Of a DNA stretch of 29,142 nt, positions 1-7,601 are shown piece by piece. The translations under genes and the position numbers were made by a program. Numbering within the stretch: the stretch's first letter is position 1; every line of letters begins with the position of its first letter. A model generated the notes under the pieces. The model searched no databases, was not told the DNA's origin, and saw only the letters and a list, made by a program, of their open reading frames with translations. The stretch comes from an uncultured Odoribacter sp. (lineage in GTDB: Bacteria > Bacteroidota > Bacteroidia > Bacteroidales > Marinifilaceae). The stretch covers positions 1 to 29,142 of the forward strand of contig CAJTPD010000015.1 in NCBI GenBank assembly GCA_910578105.1, given 5' to 3'.

Positions 1-82
1 TTTGAAATTGCTCATTACAAAAATAAAAATTAGAGGGATTTACACACTTTTTGGGGCACTATCCACTTTAGGGACACTATCC
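1..82 (+). mobile_element. Possible right end of an insertion sequence (IS256-like), truncated by the window edge
   Basis: Frame 1 reads FEIAHYKNKN and stops at 31-33, which could be the tail of a gene lying to the left. After it comes a segment of the type TTTACACACTTTTTGGGGCA (40-58), then two imperfect 18-bp tandem units (47-64 and 65-82) that share CACTATCC. From memory, short ends containing TTTACACA and GGACACTATC follow transposases of the IS256 family. No transposase domain is visible here and the other end lies outside the window, so this is an inference. It could equally be the end of an unrelated gene followed by a simple repeat. Confidence 0.25.
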
Positions 83-115
83 TTTTGAAGTCTTGGAAGC
101 CGGACTTTCGGGCAA

Positions 116-150
116 TAAAAAAGCCACAAATCATTGATTTGTAGCTTTTT
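116..150 (-). terminator. Intrinsic terminator of tRNA-Ser
   Basis: A hairpin at 123-145 has 10-bp arms with one G-U pair and a 3-nt loop. On the minus strand it is followed by a run of six U (117-122). It lies about 40 nt downstream of the tRNA-Ser 3' end. A T5 run on the other side (146-150) means it could also stop plus-strand transcripts coming from the left edge. Confidence 0.75.
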
Positions 151-186
151 GTCCGTTTACTGACCATTTCTGTCCAGTAAGTTCTG

Positions 187-273
187 CGGAGGGAGGGGGA
201 TTCGAACCCCCGGTACAGTTACCTGTACGACAGTTTAGCAAACTGTTGGTTTCAGCCACTCACCCATCCCTCC
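187..273 (-). tRNA. tRNA-Ser(GCU)
   Basis: The reverse complement folds as a class II tRNA of 87 nt. The 7-bp acceptor stem is GGAGGGA/TCCCTCC with G as discriminator. The anticodon stem is ACAGT/ACTGT with loop TTGCTAA, so the anticodon is GCU. A long variable arm (GTACAG/CTGTAC) and a T-arm with GGTTCGAATC are present. The long variable arm and GCU identify a serine tRNA reading AGC/AGU. CCA is not encoded, so the 3' end must be added by nucleotidyltransferase. It has its own promoter and terminator. Confidence 0.96.
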
Positions 274-299
274 GGAAATATCCTGCCAAATAGCGAACA

Positions 300-330
300 C
301 AAAAGTAGGGCATTTTTTCAAACCTGCAAA
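300..330 (-). promoter_or_regulatory. Promoter of tRNA-Ser
   Basis: On the minus strand TTTG (327-330), a 19-nt spacer and TACTTTTG (300-307) match the Bacteroidetes housekeeping promoter TTTG-N19-21-TAnnTTTG exactly. The expected start is near 292, about 20 nt before the mature tRNA. Confidence 0.8.
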
Positions 331-354
331 CTTTTAATGCAATTTTTTAAAACA

Positions 355-804
355 TTATTTCTTCGCAGGAACTCCCCGGCGAAGCTTATCAAACAACTGC
401 CGGTGAAATTTACGTTCAGCATCTCCCAATTTCCATACCTTAGAAGCCGGCAACACTGTCAGCATCTTCCGGTAATATTCCCTTTTCACCTCCAGCAAAT
501 CCTCTTCCAATTCCAGTGTCTTGCCGACAGCCTCAGCATATTTTTCCTCAGTCAAACCAGAAGCAACATTTATCTCATTGTTTCCTTTACGGATTTGTCC
601 CTCAATCCCTTTTTTCTTTTTCTGCATTTCATTATACAAAGGCCAGAATACCGCAGCTTCCGCCGGAGACAAATCCAATTCTTGTGTAAAAAATGCAACC
701 TTTTGTGCATCAAACTCTTTCCGTTTTTCATCGGTCAGTTTGCCCTGACCAAACACTTCAAACCCTATGAAGATTAATATATATACAACCAACAACCCTT
801 TCAT
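355..804 (-). CDS. Spy/CpxP-like small periplasmic protein
   Basis: The protein has 149 residues. An N-terminal hydrophobic segment (about residues 3-19, ending FGQ) looks like a signal peptide, so it probably acts in the periplasm. The rest is charged and predicted helical, with a Leu-Ser-Pro-Ala motif and the segment FWPLYNEMQKKKK. This resembles small helical Spy/CpxP (LTxxQ-type) envelope-stress proteins in size and layout. It is the third gene of a tight operon, 11 bp after a probable anti-sigma factor that itself follows an ECF sigma factor. A periplasmic stress sensor or chaperone role would fit that position. The family match is by pattern only; the exact function is unknown. Confidence 0.75.
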   Translation of the reverse strand: MKGLLVVYILIFIGFEVFGQGKLTDEKRKEFDAQKVAFFTQELDLSPAEAAVFWPLYNEMQKKKKGIEGQIRKGNNEINVASGLTEEKYAEAVGKTLELEEDLLEVKREYYRKMLTVLPASKVWKLGDAERKFHRQLFDKLRRGVPAKK

Positions 805-815
805 ATTTCACCTGA

Positions 816-1202
816 TTAATAAATTCCTGCAATCATCCATTCATAATTATCCGTCTCAGCCACTAAATACTCGATAATTTCGTCATTGGTAGGATTAAAA
901 TGACTATCAAATATATCTTCATCCATACTCTCCGGCACATACACAACCTGTTCTGCCAAATCTCCGGATTTCAAAAGTTTTCTGTCAATCGCTACAGTAT
1001 ATAACAACTGCACTATAACCAACCCTGACACAAAAACAGCAACCCGACCCATAAATGGCGGAAAAAAACGCATAACACTTTTTTTCTTTGCCTTTTCTTC
1101 CTCACCAACACGTTTCATGAGCCGTTCTGTCAGATTGTCAAAATAACCATCCGGTACAGTAAACGGATTTTTCTTTTTATATTTATCATCAAAATTTTCC
1201 AT
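816..1202 (-). CDS. Putative anti-sigma factor, single-pass membrane protein
   Basis: The protein has 128 residues. A cytoplasmic N-terminus contains the segment NPFTVPDGYFDNL, which recurs in Bacteroidetes proteins encoded next to ECF sigma factors. It is followed by a basic stretch, one membrane helix (about residues 52-70) and an acidic C-terminal part that would lie outside the membrane. The gene starts 6 bp after the ECF sigma gene and is followed 11 bp later by the Spy-like gene. Size, topology and position suggest it holds the sigma factor at the membrane. It shows no recognisable zinc-finger (ZAS) or FecR domain, so the anti-sigma call rests on context. Confidence 0.65.
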   Translation of the reverse strand: MENFDDKYKKKNPFTVPDGYFDNLTERLMKRVGEEEKAKKKSVMRFFPPFMGRVAVFVSGLVIVQLLYTVAIDRKLLKSGDLAEQVVYVPESMDEDIFDSHFNPTNDEIIEYLVAETDNYEWMIAGIY

Positions 1203-1208
1203 AGCAAA

Positions 1209-1766
1209 TCAATTTAAAGTATCTACTATTTTCAAACTCGCCTCTATTTTCTTCACAGCATTATGATAGGTGGCTTTTAATGTTCCCACCGCAACATCCA
1301 GTATCTGAGACATATCATCATATGACATATCATCAAAATATTTCATATTAAAGACAACCCTTTGCCGGTCTGACAAAACCAAAAGTGCTTTTTGCAATTC
1401 TTTCTGTATATCGTCACCTGAAAAAAACGGCTCACTTTCCAAAGTATTTTCCAGGAAACCGGATATTTCATCCGCATTTCCATATACTTTCCGGCGTCTT
1501 TCATTCAAAAAATTCAAAGCTTCATTGGTCGCTATCCGATACATCCAGGTATATAATTTGGAATCAAACCGGAAGTCTGACAAACTTTGCCAAATTTTTA
1601 CAAACACATTTTGAAGAACGTCATCCGTGTCTTCATGACTGATGAGAATCTTACGCACATGCCAGTACAACCGCTCCTTGTATTCGTTCACAAGCAGACG
1701 AAAAGCCTCTTCCCGCTTGTTTTCACGAAATAAACAAATAATATTCTCATCTGCTGCATCCTTCAT
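1209..1766 (-). CDS. ECF-type RNA polymerase sigma factor
   Basis: The protein has 185 residues, the usual ECF length. Region 2 occupies about residues 20-90, with the DDVLQNVFVKIW and YTWMYRIATNEALNFL motifs. Region 4 occupies about residues 120-175, with LSDRQRVVFNMKYFDDMSY and a helix-turn-helix (ILDVAVGTLKATYHNAVKKI). Such factors redirect RNA polymerase to a small regulon, usually after release from a membrane anti-sigma factor. The next two genes, a membrane protein and a periplasmic Spy-like protein, fit that role. The gene starts 49 bp after the glycosyltransferase stop, so it may be read from the upstream promoter or from its own. I found no clean consensus promoter in the gap. The ATG follows an A/T-rich stretch without a Shine-Dalgarno. 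Confidence 0.93.
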   Translation of the reverse strand: MKDAADENIICLFRENKREEAFRLLVNEYKERLYWHVRKILISHEDTDDVLQNVFVKIWQSLSDFRFDSKLYTWMYRIATNEALNFLNERRRKVYGNADEISGFLENTLESEPFFSGDDIQKELQKALLVLSDRQRVVFNMKYFDDMSYDDMSQILDVAVGTLKATYHNAVKKIEASLKIVDTLN

Positions 1767-1815
1767 TTTTTACCTGCTACAAAACATTATATTGACAAAT
1801 TTTCTCCGCAAAAGT

Positions 1816-2817
1816 TTATTTCCACAACCGGGAAAATGTCCGGATATGCCTGAAATAATATTGAAAAATAATACAGCCCTGATAAATACACGGGTCAGCA
1901 TGCTCACAAGCAGGTTGCCGGTAAGCCGTTTTCATCCGGTTAAATTCTTTATACGCTTTAATAACAGACTTTACATTTTCCGTTTCTCCCTTCAGCAAAA
2001 AAACAAGCATTGCCGTAAAATCCAGCCATTTCCGCCTCCAACTCATCCGTTTCCATTCGGCAGAAGCCAGGTTTTTGTATAACATCAACAGATTATTCCG
2101 ATAGTTCAAAAACAATTTATGAGGATGATTCATAGGCAAAGAACCGCCCCCCAAATGATACACCACCGATTCCGGACAAACCTTTAAACTTTTTCCGGAA
2201 TTACGAATCCGCCAGCACAAATCGATTTCCTCCATATGAGCAAAAAAACGTTCATCCAGCCCTCCGGCTTCCAGATAAACCTCACGCCGGATACACAAGG
2301 CAGCACCACTGCACCAAAAAACCTCCGCTTCATCATCATACTGTCCGGAATCTTTCTCCACAACATTCAATATCCGTCCCCGGCAAAAAGGAAATCCCCA
2401 CCGGTCTATAAATCCGCCACAAGCACCGGCATATTCAAACTCAGACTTATTTTTCCAAGATTTTATCTTAGGCTGAACAGCCGCAACTTCCGCATGATGC
2501 TCCAACACCTCTGCCAAAGGCTCCAGCCATCCCTCAGTGACTTCCACATCGCTATTGAGCAAAACCACTATATCCTCCTCTATCTGTTCAATCGCCCTGT
2601 TATACCCCCCCGCAAATCCATAATTGGCATCAAAACATATCAATTCAACCTGCGGAAACTCTTGCCGCACCACCTCTGCCGAAGCATCAGATGATGCATT
2701 ATCCACCACCACCACCCGGGCTAATGCCGGATTTGTATATTTAACAACCGAAGGCAAATACTCCTTTAAAAGTTTTACCCCGTTCCAATTCAAGATAATA
2801 ACCGCTACTCCCGGCAT
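1816..2817 (-). CDS. Family 2 glycosyltransferase
   Basis: The protein has 333 residues. A GT-A fold family 2 domain covers roughly residues 3-230. Visible signatures are the N-terminal strand VAVIILNWNG, the nucleotide-binding VVVVDNASSD, the DxD-equivalent LLNSDVEV (Asp90) and the acceptor-side segment FFAHMEEIDLCWRIRNSGK. The pattern resembles rhamnosyltransferase-like (WbbL-type) enzymes that build cell-surface polysaccharide, but donor and acceptor cannot be read from sequence. The start is 12 bp after the stop of the lipid A acyltransferase-like gene, so the two probably form an operon serving envelope glycolipid synthesis. The C-terminal 90 residues are basic and have a hydrophobic stretch (TAMLVFLLKG) that may touch the membrane. 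Confidence 0.9.
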   Translation of the reverse strand: MPGVAVIILNWNGVKLLKEYLPSVVKYTNPALARVVVVDNASSDASAEVVRQEFPQVELICFDANYGFAGGYNRAIEQIEEDIVVLLNSDVEVTEGWLEPLAEVLEHHAEVAAVQPKIKSWKNKSEFEYAGACGGFIDRWGFPFCRGRILNVVEKDSGQYDDEAEVFWCSGAALCIRREVYLEAGGLDERFFAHMEEIDLCWRIRNSGKSLKVCPESVVYHLGGGSLPMNHPHKLFLNYRNNLLMLYKNLASAEWKRMSWRRKWLDFTAMLVFLLKGETENVKSVIKAYKEFNRMKTAYRQPACEHADPCIYQGCIIFQYYFRHIRTFSRLWK

Positions 2818-2829
2818 TGCAGTAACATT

Positions 2830-3738
2830 TTAAAATACATTCTTTAAATCCTGATTCCCCCGATTATTTTCATCACGGGAATGCTTCCATCTTTTGTGCG
2901 ACCACAACCACAATTCAGGAATCTCACGGATAAACCTTTCCAGCATCCGGGTATGCATCCGGGTCAGTTCTCCGGATTCTAACTGTTGCGGATCTGCACA
3001 CAAATCTACAAAATCCACTTCATAATACCCTCGCCGGATTTTTCGCACCCGCAAAGAAACAACCGGTAAATCAAACTTCCGGGCTATTTTTTCCGTTCCG
3101 ACCAAAACCGGCGTATCCTGATTCAGAAACTGCATCCAGAAATTCAGATTCGATTTATTAGGAGTCTGATCACCGATAAAAGCAGCCAAGAACAACCGGT
3201 TTTCTCTCTTATTTTCCACAATCCTCCGCAAAATATCCTGCCGGGGCACCGGCTTTGCCTTAAAACGGGACCGGATACTACGCATCACCCTGTCTGCAAC
3301 CGGATCGTGCAAAGGTTTGTAAAGCGTAAAAAAATCCACGTCATCAGACATCCACAACCCGTAAGAAGCCATCCACTCCCAATTCCCATAATGCCCCAAA
3401 ACCGCAACAACGCTTCTCCCTTGCTCAAAATAACGCTGTATCACCTCAGGATTGGTAAACACGCAACGCTCACGGATTTCCCGGGCAGACATATGCCACA
3501 TCCGGTACATTTCTACAAATAAATCACACAAATGCCGGTAATATTTCTTTTCTATTTCAAGCCGTTCTGCCTGCGATTTTTCCGGAAAAGCATTCTCCAG
3601 ATTTATCCTCACCACCCGACGGCGGTACCTTATAACGTAATATAAAATAAGATAACAAATGTCCGAAAAAAAATACTGGATTTGCAAAGGCAACCAACTA
3701 TATAACCAAAGAAAACCATATAAAATTCTTGATAACAT
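2830..3738 (-). CDS. LpxL/HtrB-family lipid A acyltransferase
   Basis: The protein has 302 residues, a typical length for the family. It has an N-terminal membrane anchor (about residues 5-38). The catalytic H-x4-E motif is in GHYGNWEW (His116, Glu121) and a second conserved block is IGDQTP. These enzymes transfer a secondary acyl chain from acyl-ACP to the lipid A precursor at the inner face of the inner membrane. The downstream glycosyltransferase gene, 12 bp away, is likely co-transcribed. The start ATG at 3738 is supported by a promoter-like sequence 22 nt upstream. An ornithine or other aminolipid acyltransferase of the same superfamily cannot be excluded. Confidence 0.88.
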   Translation of the reverse strand: MLSRILYGFLWLYSWLPLQIQYFFSDICYLILYYVIRYRRRVVRINLENAFPEKSQAERLEIEKKYYRHLCDLFVEMYRMWHMSAREIRERCVFTNPEVIQRYFEQGRSVVAVLGHYGNWEWMASYGLWMSDDVDFFTLYKPLHDPVADRVMRSIRSRFKAKPVPRQDILRRIVENKRENRLFLAAFIGDQTPNKSNLNFWMQFLNQDTPVLVGTEKIARKFDLPVVSLRVRKIRRGYYEVDFVDLCADPQQLESGELTRMHTRMLERFIREIPELWLWSHKRWKHSRDENNRGNQDLKNVF

Positions 3739-3759
3739 GCTATTTCAAATTTGAAGATT

Positions 3760-3790
3760 CAAAGATAAACGCTTTAAAGTAAAATCTAAA
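3760..3790 (-). promoter_or_regulatory. Promoter of the acyltransferase-glycosyltransferase operon
   Basis: On the minus strand TTTA (3787-3790), a 19-nt spacer and TATCTTTG (3760-3767) fit the Bacteroidetes -33/-7 consensus with one mismatch. The expected start is only about 14 nt upstream of the ATG, giving a very short leader. Confidence 0.6.
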
Positions 3791-3944
3791 ATCATCAATT
3801 GTAAATCTAAATTTATTTGTCTTTCTCAGATTTATTAACTATTTTCGTGAATCTAATAATACATTGATAACAGAAGACAAATATAAGTTACTAAAAGAAA
3901 TTATAAAGTATCTTTTCGATACTCATACACTTAACTGCTGACAA

Positions 3945-5801
3945 ATGATGGAGCAAGAAAACAACCTGATTCCGGAAGAACAAGTCAACCTGCCGGAATC
4001 CTCAGAAACCAGTGTTGCCACTGAAACAGAAAAGAAAAAAGAACAAACCGGTTCAGAAGTCATACACGAAAAAAAAGAAATTCCGGAAATTGATTTTTCA
4101 ACCTTAAGTACGGCCCAAATCGTACAACAAGTCCAAAAACTACTGAACGATTACCCGGTTGCTTCTTTAAAAGAAGTCATGGAGAATTTACCGGAAATTT
4201 TCGAGTCTAAATATAAAGAAGAATATAATCAAGCCCTTGCAATTTTCACTGCTGATGGAGACCTGCCGGAAAATTTTGAATACAAAAACAATAGCAAGGA
4301 ACAATTCAGTTCACTTTATAAGCTATACAAAGACAAAAAAAATACAGCCATCCGCCAAATAGAAGCAGAACGGGAAGAAAATCTGAAAATTAAACTGGAA
4401 ATTATAGAAGAATTAAAAGCACTGGTGCAAAAAGAAGAAACCCTGAATAAAACTTATCAGGAATTCCGGGATTTACAGGAACGTTGGCGCACAACAGGGT
4501 TAGTTCCTCAGACTCAGGCAAACACTCTGCTGGAAACTTATCATCACCACGTAGAAAATTTCTTCAATTATGTAAAAATCAATAAGGAACTCCGGGATTT
4601 AGATTTAAAACGCAATCTGGACGATAAATTGACACTGTGCGCAGAAGCGGAAAAATTACTTGAAGCAAACGACATTGCCAATTCATTCAAACAATTACAA
4701 TTATTGCATGCCCGCTGGAAAGAAATCGGTCCCATTCCAAAAGAACAAAAAGAAGAAGTGTGGGAACGTTTCAAAAATACCACCAGTCAAATCAACGAAA
4801 AACATCACAAATTCTTTGAATCTTTAAAATTAGAACAAGAAAACAACCTGAAAATCAAAGAAGAAATTTGTACAAAGGCAGCAGCTCTGGCTGAAAGTGA
4901 GTACAAAAGCTATGCAGAATGGGAAAATGCAACCAAAGCAATACTCGATTTACAGGAAGAATGGAAACACTCCGGCACAGTCGTCCAGAAAGAAAGAAAT
5001 CGTATTTTTAAAAAGTTCCGGACTTTTTGCGATGCATTTTTTAACCGCAAAAGAGAATTCTACAAAAAACTAACCGAAGAACAGGAAAAAAATCTTCAGC
5101 TTAAAACCGCTCTGTGTGAAAAAGCAGAAGCCATCAAAGACAGTACAGAATGGAAAACAACAACCGACAAAATCATCTCTTATCAAAAAGAATGGAAGAA
5201 AATCGGAGCAGTACCCAGAAAATATTCCAATAAAATATGGACCAGATTCCGGAGTGCCTGCGACACCTTTTTTGAAAACAAACATGCATTTTTTAAAGAC
5301 ATCGATTCTGTACAGGAAAAAAATCTGGAACTGAAAAAAGCTTTAATAGAAGAAGTAAAACAATTTACCCTATCCGGAAATAACGAAGAAGATATCAACA
5401 CGTTAAAAGCATTTCAAACCCGCTGGGGAGAAATTGGATTCGTTCCCATAAAAGCAAAAGACGCCATACAAGAAGAATTCCGGAATATCATTAACGAATG
5501 GTTTGATAAACTGAATCTGGACGAATTCGACCGCAACCTGGAAAGATTCCGGGCAAAATTAAGCACTCTGGATTCCGGCGACAACAAAGAATATAAACTC
5601 ATCAACGAAAGAGAAAAACTGGTAACCAAAATACGTCAACTGGAAACAGACATCAATACATGGGAAAACAACATCGGCTTTATCACCAAATCCAATAAAT
5701 CCCAAGGATTAATCAACGAATTGGAATCCAGAATCGAAAAAACAAAACAACGACTGGTATTACTCCGGGAAAAACTCAAAGAATTAGACAAACTGATTTA
5801 A
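3945..5801 (+). CDS. DUF349 repeat protein, long coiled-coil type
   Basis: The protein has 618 residues and is highly charged. After an acidic, probably disordered head (residues 1-50), about five DUF349 units follow, at roughly 147-212, 224-295, 300-375, 378-450 and 453-525. Each carries the signature of a Trp in LQEEW or ARWKE, then G-x-V/I-P, then a W/I-x-x-F...FF segment. The C-terminal 90 residues form a heptad-rich coiled coil. There is no signal peptide, so it is probably cytoplasmic. The biochemical role of DUF349 proteins is not established. The gene is monocistronic, with a strong terminator after it. Two ATG codons in tandem at 3945 and 3948 leave the exact start open by one residue. 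Confidence 0.88.
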   Translation: MMEQENNLIPEEQVNLPESSETSVATETEKKKEQTGSEVIHEKKEIPEIDFSTLSTAQIVQQVQKLLNDYPVASLKEVMENLPEIFESKYKEEYNQALAIFTADGDLPENFEYKNNSKEQFSSLYKLYKDKKNTAIRQIEAEREENLKIKLEIIEELKALVQKEETLNKTYQEFRDLQERWRTTGLVPQTQANTLLETYHHHVENFFNYVKINKELRDLDLKRNLDDKLTLCAEAEKLLEANDIANSFKQLQLLHARWKEIGPIPKEQKEEVWERFKNTTSQINEKHHKFFESLKLEQENNLKIKEEICTKAAALAESEYKSYAEWENATKAILDLQEEWKHSGTVVQKERNRIFKKFRTFCDAFFNRKREFYKKLTEEQEKNLQLKTALCEKAEAIKDSTEWKTTTDKIISYQKEWKKIGAVPRKYSNKIWTRFRSACDTFFENKHAFFKDIDSVQEKNLELKKALIEEVKQFTLSGNNEEDINTLKAFQTRWGEIGFVPIKAKDAIQEEFRNIINEWFDKLNLDEFDRNLERFRAKLSTLDSGDNKEYKLINEREKLVTKIRQLETDINTWENNIGFITKSNKSQGLINELESRIEKTKQRLVLLREKLKELDKLI

Positions 5802-5827
5802 AATTTTCCCGGTTGTATCATAAAATT

Positions 5828-5867
5828 GTTGTGTCAAAAGTCAACTTTTGACACAACTCATATTTTT
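5828..5867 (+). terminator. Intrinsic terminator after the DUF349 gene
   Basis: Perfect 14-bp arms (5828-5841 and 5844-5857) around a CA centre are followed by a T-rich stretch with a T5 run (5863-5867). It lies 27 nt after the DUF349 stop and before the pyrG promoter. Confidence 0.8.
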
Positions 5868-5898
5868 ATACGATTAATCCCAATTTTTTATTTCAACC

Positions 5899-5929
5899 TT
5901 TTACTTTTTACCTTTATTTTTTACCTTTG
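5899..5929 (+). promoter_or_regulatory. Promoter of pyrG-yidC
   Basis: TACCTTTG (5922-5929) is a perfect -7 box. TTTT 19 nt upstream (5899-5902) is a one-mismatch -33 box. The expected start is near 5937, leaving a leader of about 25 nt. Confidence 0.6.
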
Positions 5930-5962
5930 CAACTTCGATAAATTTATAAAATTCAATATACT

Positions 5963-7558
5963 GTGTCAACAAAATATGTATTCGTTACCGGAGGAGTAGC
6001 TTCTTCACTGGGAAAAGGTATAATTGCTTCATCACTTGCCAAATTACTACAAGCAAGAGGTTATAAAGTTGCAAACCAAAAACTGGACCCTTATATCAAC
6101 ATTGATCCGGGTACGCTGAATCCCTACGAACATGGCGAATGTTATGTAACTGACGATGGTGCGGAAACAGACCTCGATCTCGGACACTACGAAAGATTTA
6201 CAGGTTGCCCGACCTCACAAGCCAATAATATTACAACCGGACGAATCTACCAGAATGTAATTAATAAGGAAAGAAGAGGAGATTACCTGGGAAAAACAGT
6301 ACAAATTGTTCCCCATATCACAGATGAAATAAAACGGAACATCAAACTACTGGGTAATAAAGGCGAATACGACGTGGTTATTACAGAAATCGGCGGTACG
6401 GTCGGAGACATCGAATCATTGCCTTTTATCGAAGCTGTCCGGCAGTTAAGATGGGAACTCGGTGAAAAATCTGTATTGATCCATCTGACACTGGTACCCT
6501 ACCTTTCTGCTTCCGGAGAATTAAAAACCAAACCGACACAACACTCTGTAAAAGCCTTATTGGAAATCGGAGTTCAACCGGATGTATTAGTACTCCGCAC
6601 CGAACACGAATTGAATGCCGACCTCCGCCGGAAAGTCGCTCTGTTCTGCAATGTGGCCCCTAAAGCTGTCATTCAGTCAATAGACGTATCCACCATCTAT
6701 GAAGTTCCTGTCAAAATGAGAGAAGAAAAATTAGATGAAATTGTATTGGAACAATTGGGTCTGCCTCTCAACAGCGAACCGGAACTGGAAGCCTGGAAAA
6801 AATTCCTCTATAAACTCAAAAATTACAGCAAAGAAGTAAAAATCGGACTTGTAGGGAAATACGTAGAACTACACGATGCTTACAAATCCATTGTTGAAGC
6901 TTTCATCCACGCCGGAGCCGTGAATGATTGCAAAGTAAATATTGAATGGATTCACAGTGAAGAACTGACAGAACAAAACGTTCAGGCAAAATTAAAAGAC
7001 CTGCACGGGATTCTGGTCGCTCCGGGATTTGGCCACCGGGGTATTGCCGGGAAATTAGTTGCAATTGAATACGCCCGGACCCACAATATTCCTTTTTTAG
7101 GTATCTGCCTGGGAATGCAAATGGCAGTCATAGAATTTGCCCGCAATGTCCTGAAAATGGAAGGTGCTGATTCCACCGAAATGGCAGCAAAAACACAATA
7201 TCCGGTAATCGATTTGATGGATTCTCAACAGGGAATTACTGAAAAAGGAGGCACAATGCGTCTGGGAGCTTATACTTGCGAGCTAAAAGCAGGTTCTAAA
7301 GCTCAGGAAGCCTACGGCCAAAAAGAAATACGGGAAAGACACCGCCACCGCTATGAATTTAACAGCAAATTCCGCGATGAATTCGAAAAAGCAGGTATGG
7401 TCACAACAGGTATAAACCCGGAAAGCGGGTTGACTGAAATTGTAGAAATCCCCTCCCACAAATGGTTTGTCGGTGTACAATTTCATCCGGAATACAAAAG
7501 TACGGTTATCAAACCTCATCCTCTGTTCATAGCTTTCATCAAAGCATGTTTGTCTTAA
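5963..7558 (+). CDS. pyrG: CTP synthase (UTP:ammonia/glutamine ligase)
   Basis: The protein has 531 residues; the E. coli enzyme has 545. It makes CTP from UTP, ATP and glutamine, the last step of pyrimidine nucleotide synthesis in the cytoplasm. The N-terminal amidoligase domain starts with the P-loop-like GGVASSLGKGI. The C-terminal class I glutaminase domain has the nucleophile Cys382 (GICLGMQ) and His508/Glu510 (FHPEY). The start is GTG at 5963: the family begins almost exactly here (M-S/x-T-K-Y-V-F-V-T-G-G), and there is no in-frame ATG upstream or soon after. yidC follows 43 bp later, probably in the same transcript. Confidence 0.98.
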   Translation: MSTKYVFVTGGVASSLGKGIIASSLAKLLQARGYKVANQKLDPYINIDPGTLNPYEHGECYVTDDGAETDLDLGHYERFTGCPTSQANNITTGRIYQNVINKERRGDYLGKTVQIVPHITDEIKRNIKLLGNKGEYDVVITEIGGTVGDIESLPFIEAVRQLRWELGEKSVLIHLTLVPYLSASGELKTKPTQHSVKALLEIGVQPDVLVLRTEHELNADLRRKVALFCNVAPKAVIQSIDVSTIYEVPVKMREEKLDEIVLEQLGLPLNSEPELEAWKKFLYKLKNYSKEVKIGLVGKYVELHDAYKSIVEAFIHAGAVNDCKVNIEWIHSEELTEQNVQAKLKDLHGILVAPGFGHRGIAGKLVAIEYARTHNIPFLGICLGMQMAVIEFARNVLKMEGADSTEMAAKTQYPVIDLMDSQQGITEKGGTMRLGAYTCELKAGSKAQEAYGQKEIRERHRHRYEFNSKFRDEFEKAGMVTTGINPESGLTEIVEIPSHKWFVGVQFHPEYKSTVIKPHPLFIAFIKACLS

Positions 7559-7601
7559 CTTCATTCAAACCAAATACATTCGGACATATAATAAATAAAA
7601 T

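Noticed and set aside
337..777. 146-codon plus-strand ORF
   Set aside because: It is antisense to the Spy-like gene, has biased composition, and the minus-strand operon explains the region.
3907..3923. Palindrome AGTATC-ttttc-GATACT before the DUF349 gene
   Set aside because: It is only 6 bp and A/T-rich, without a matching promoter around it; chance is likely.
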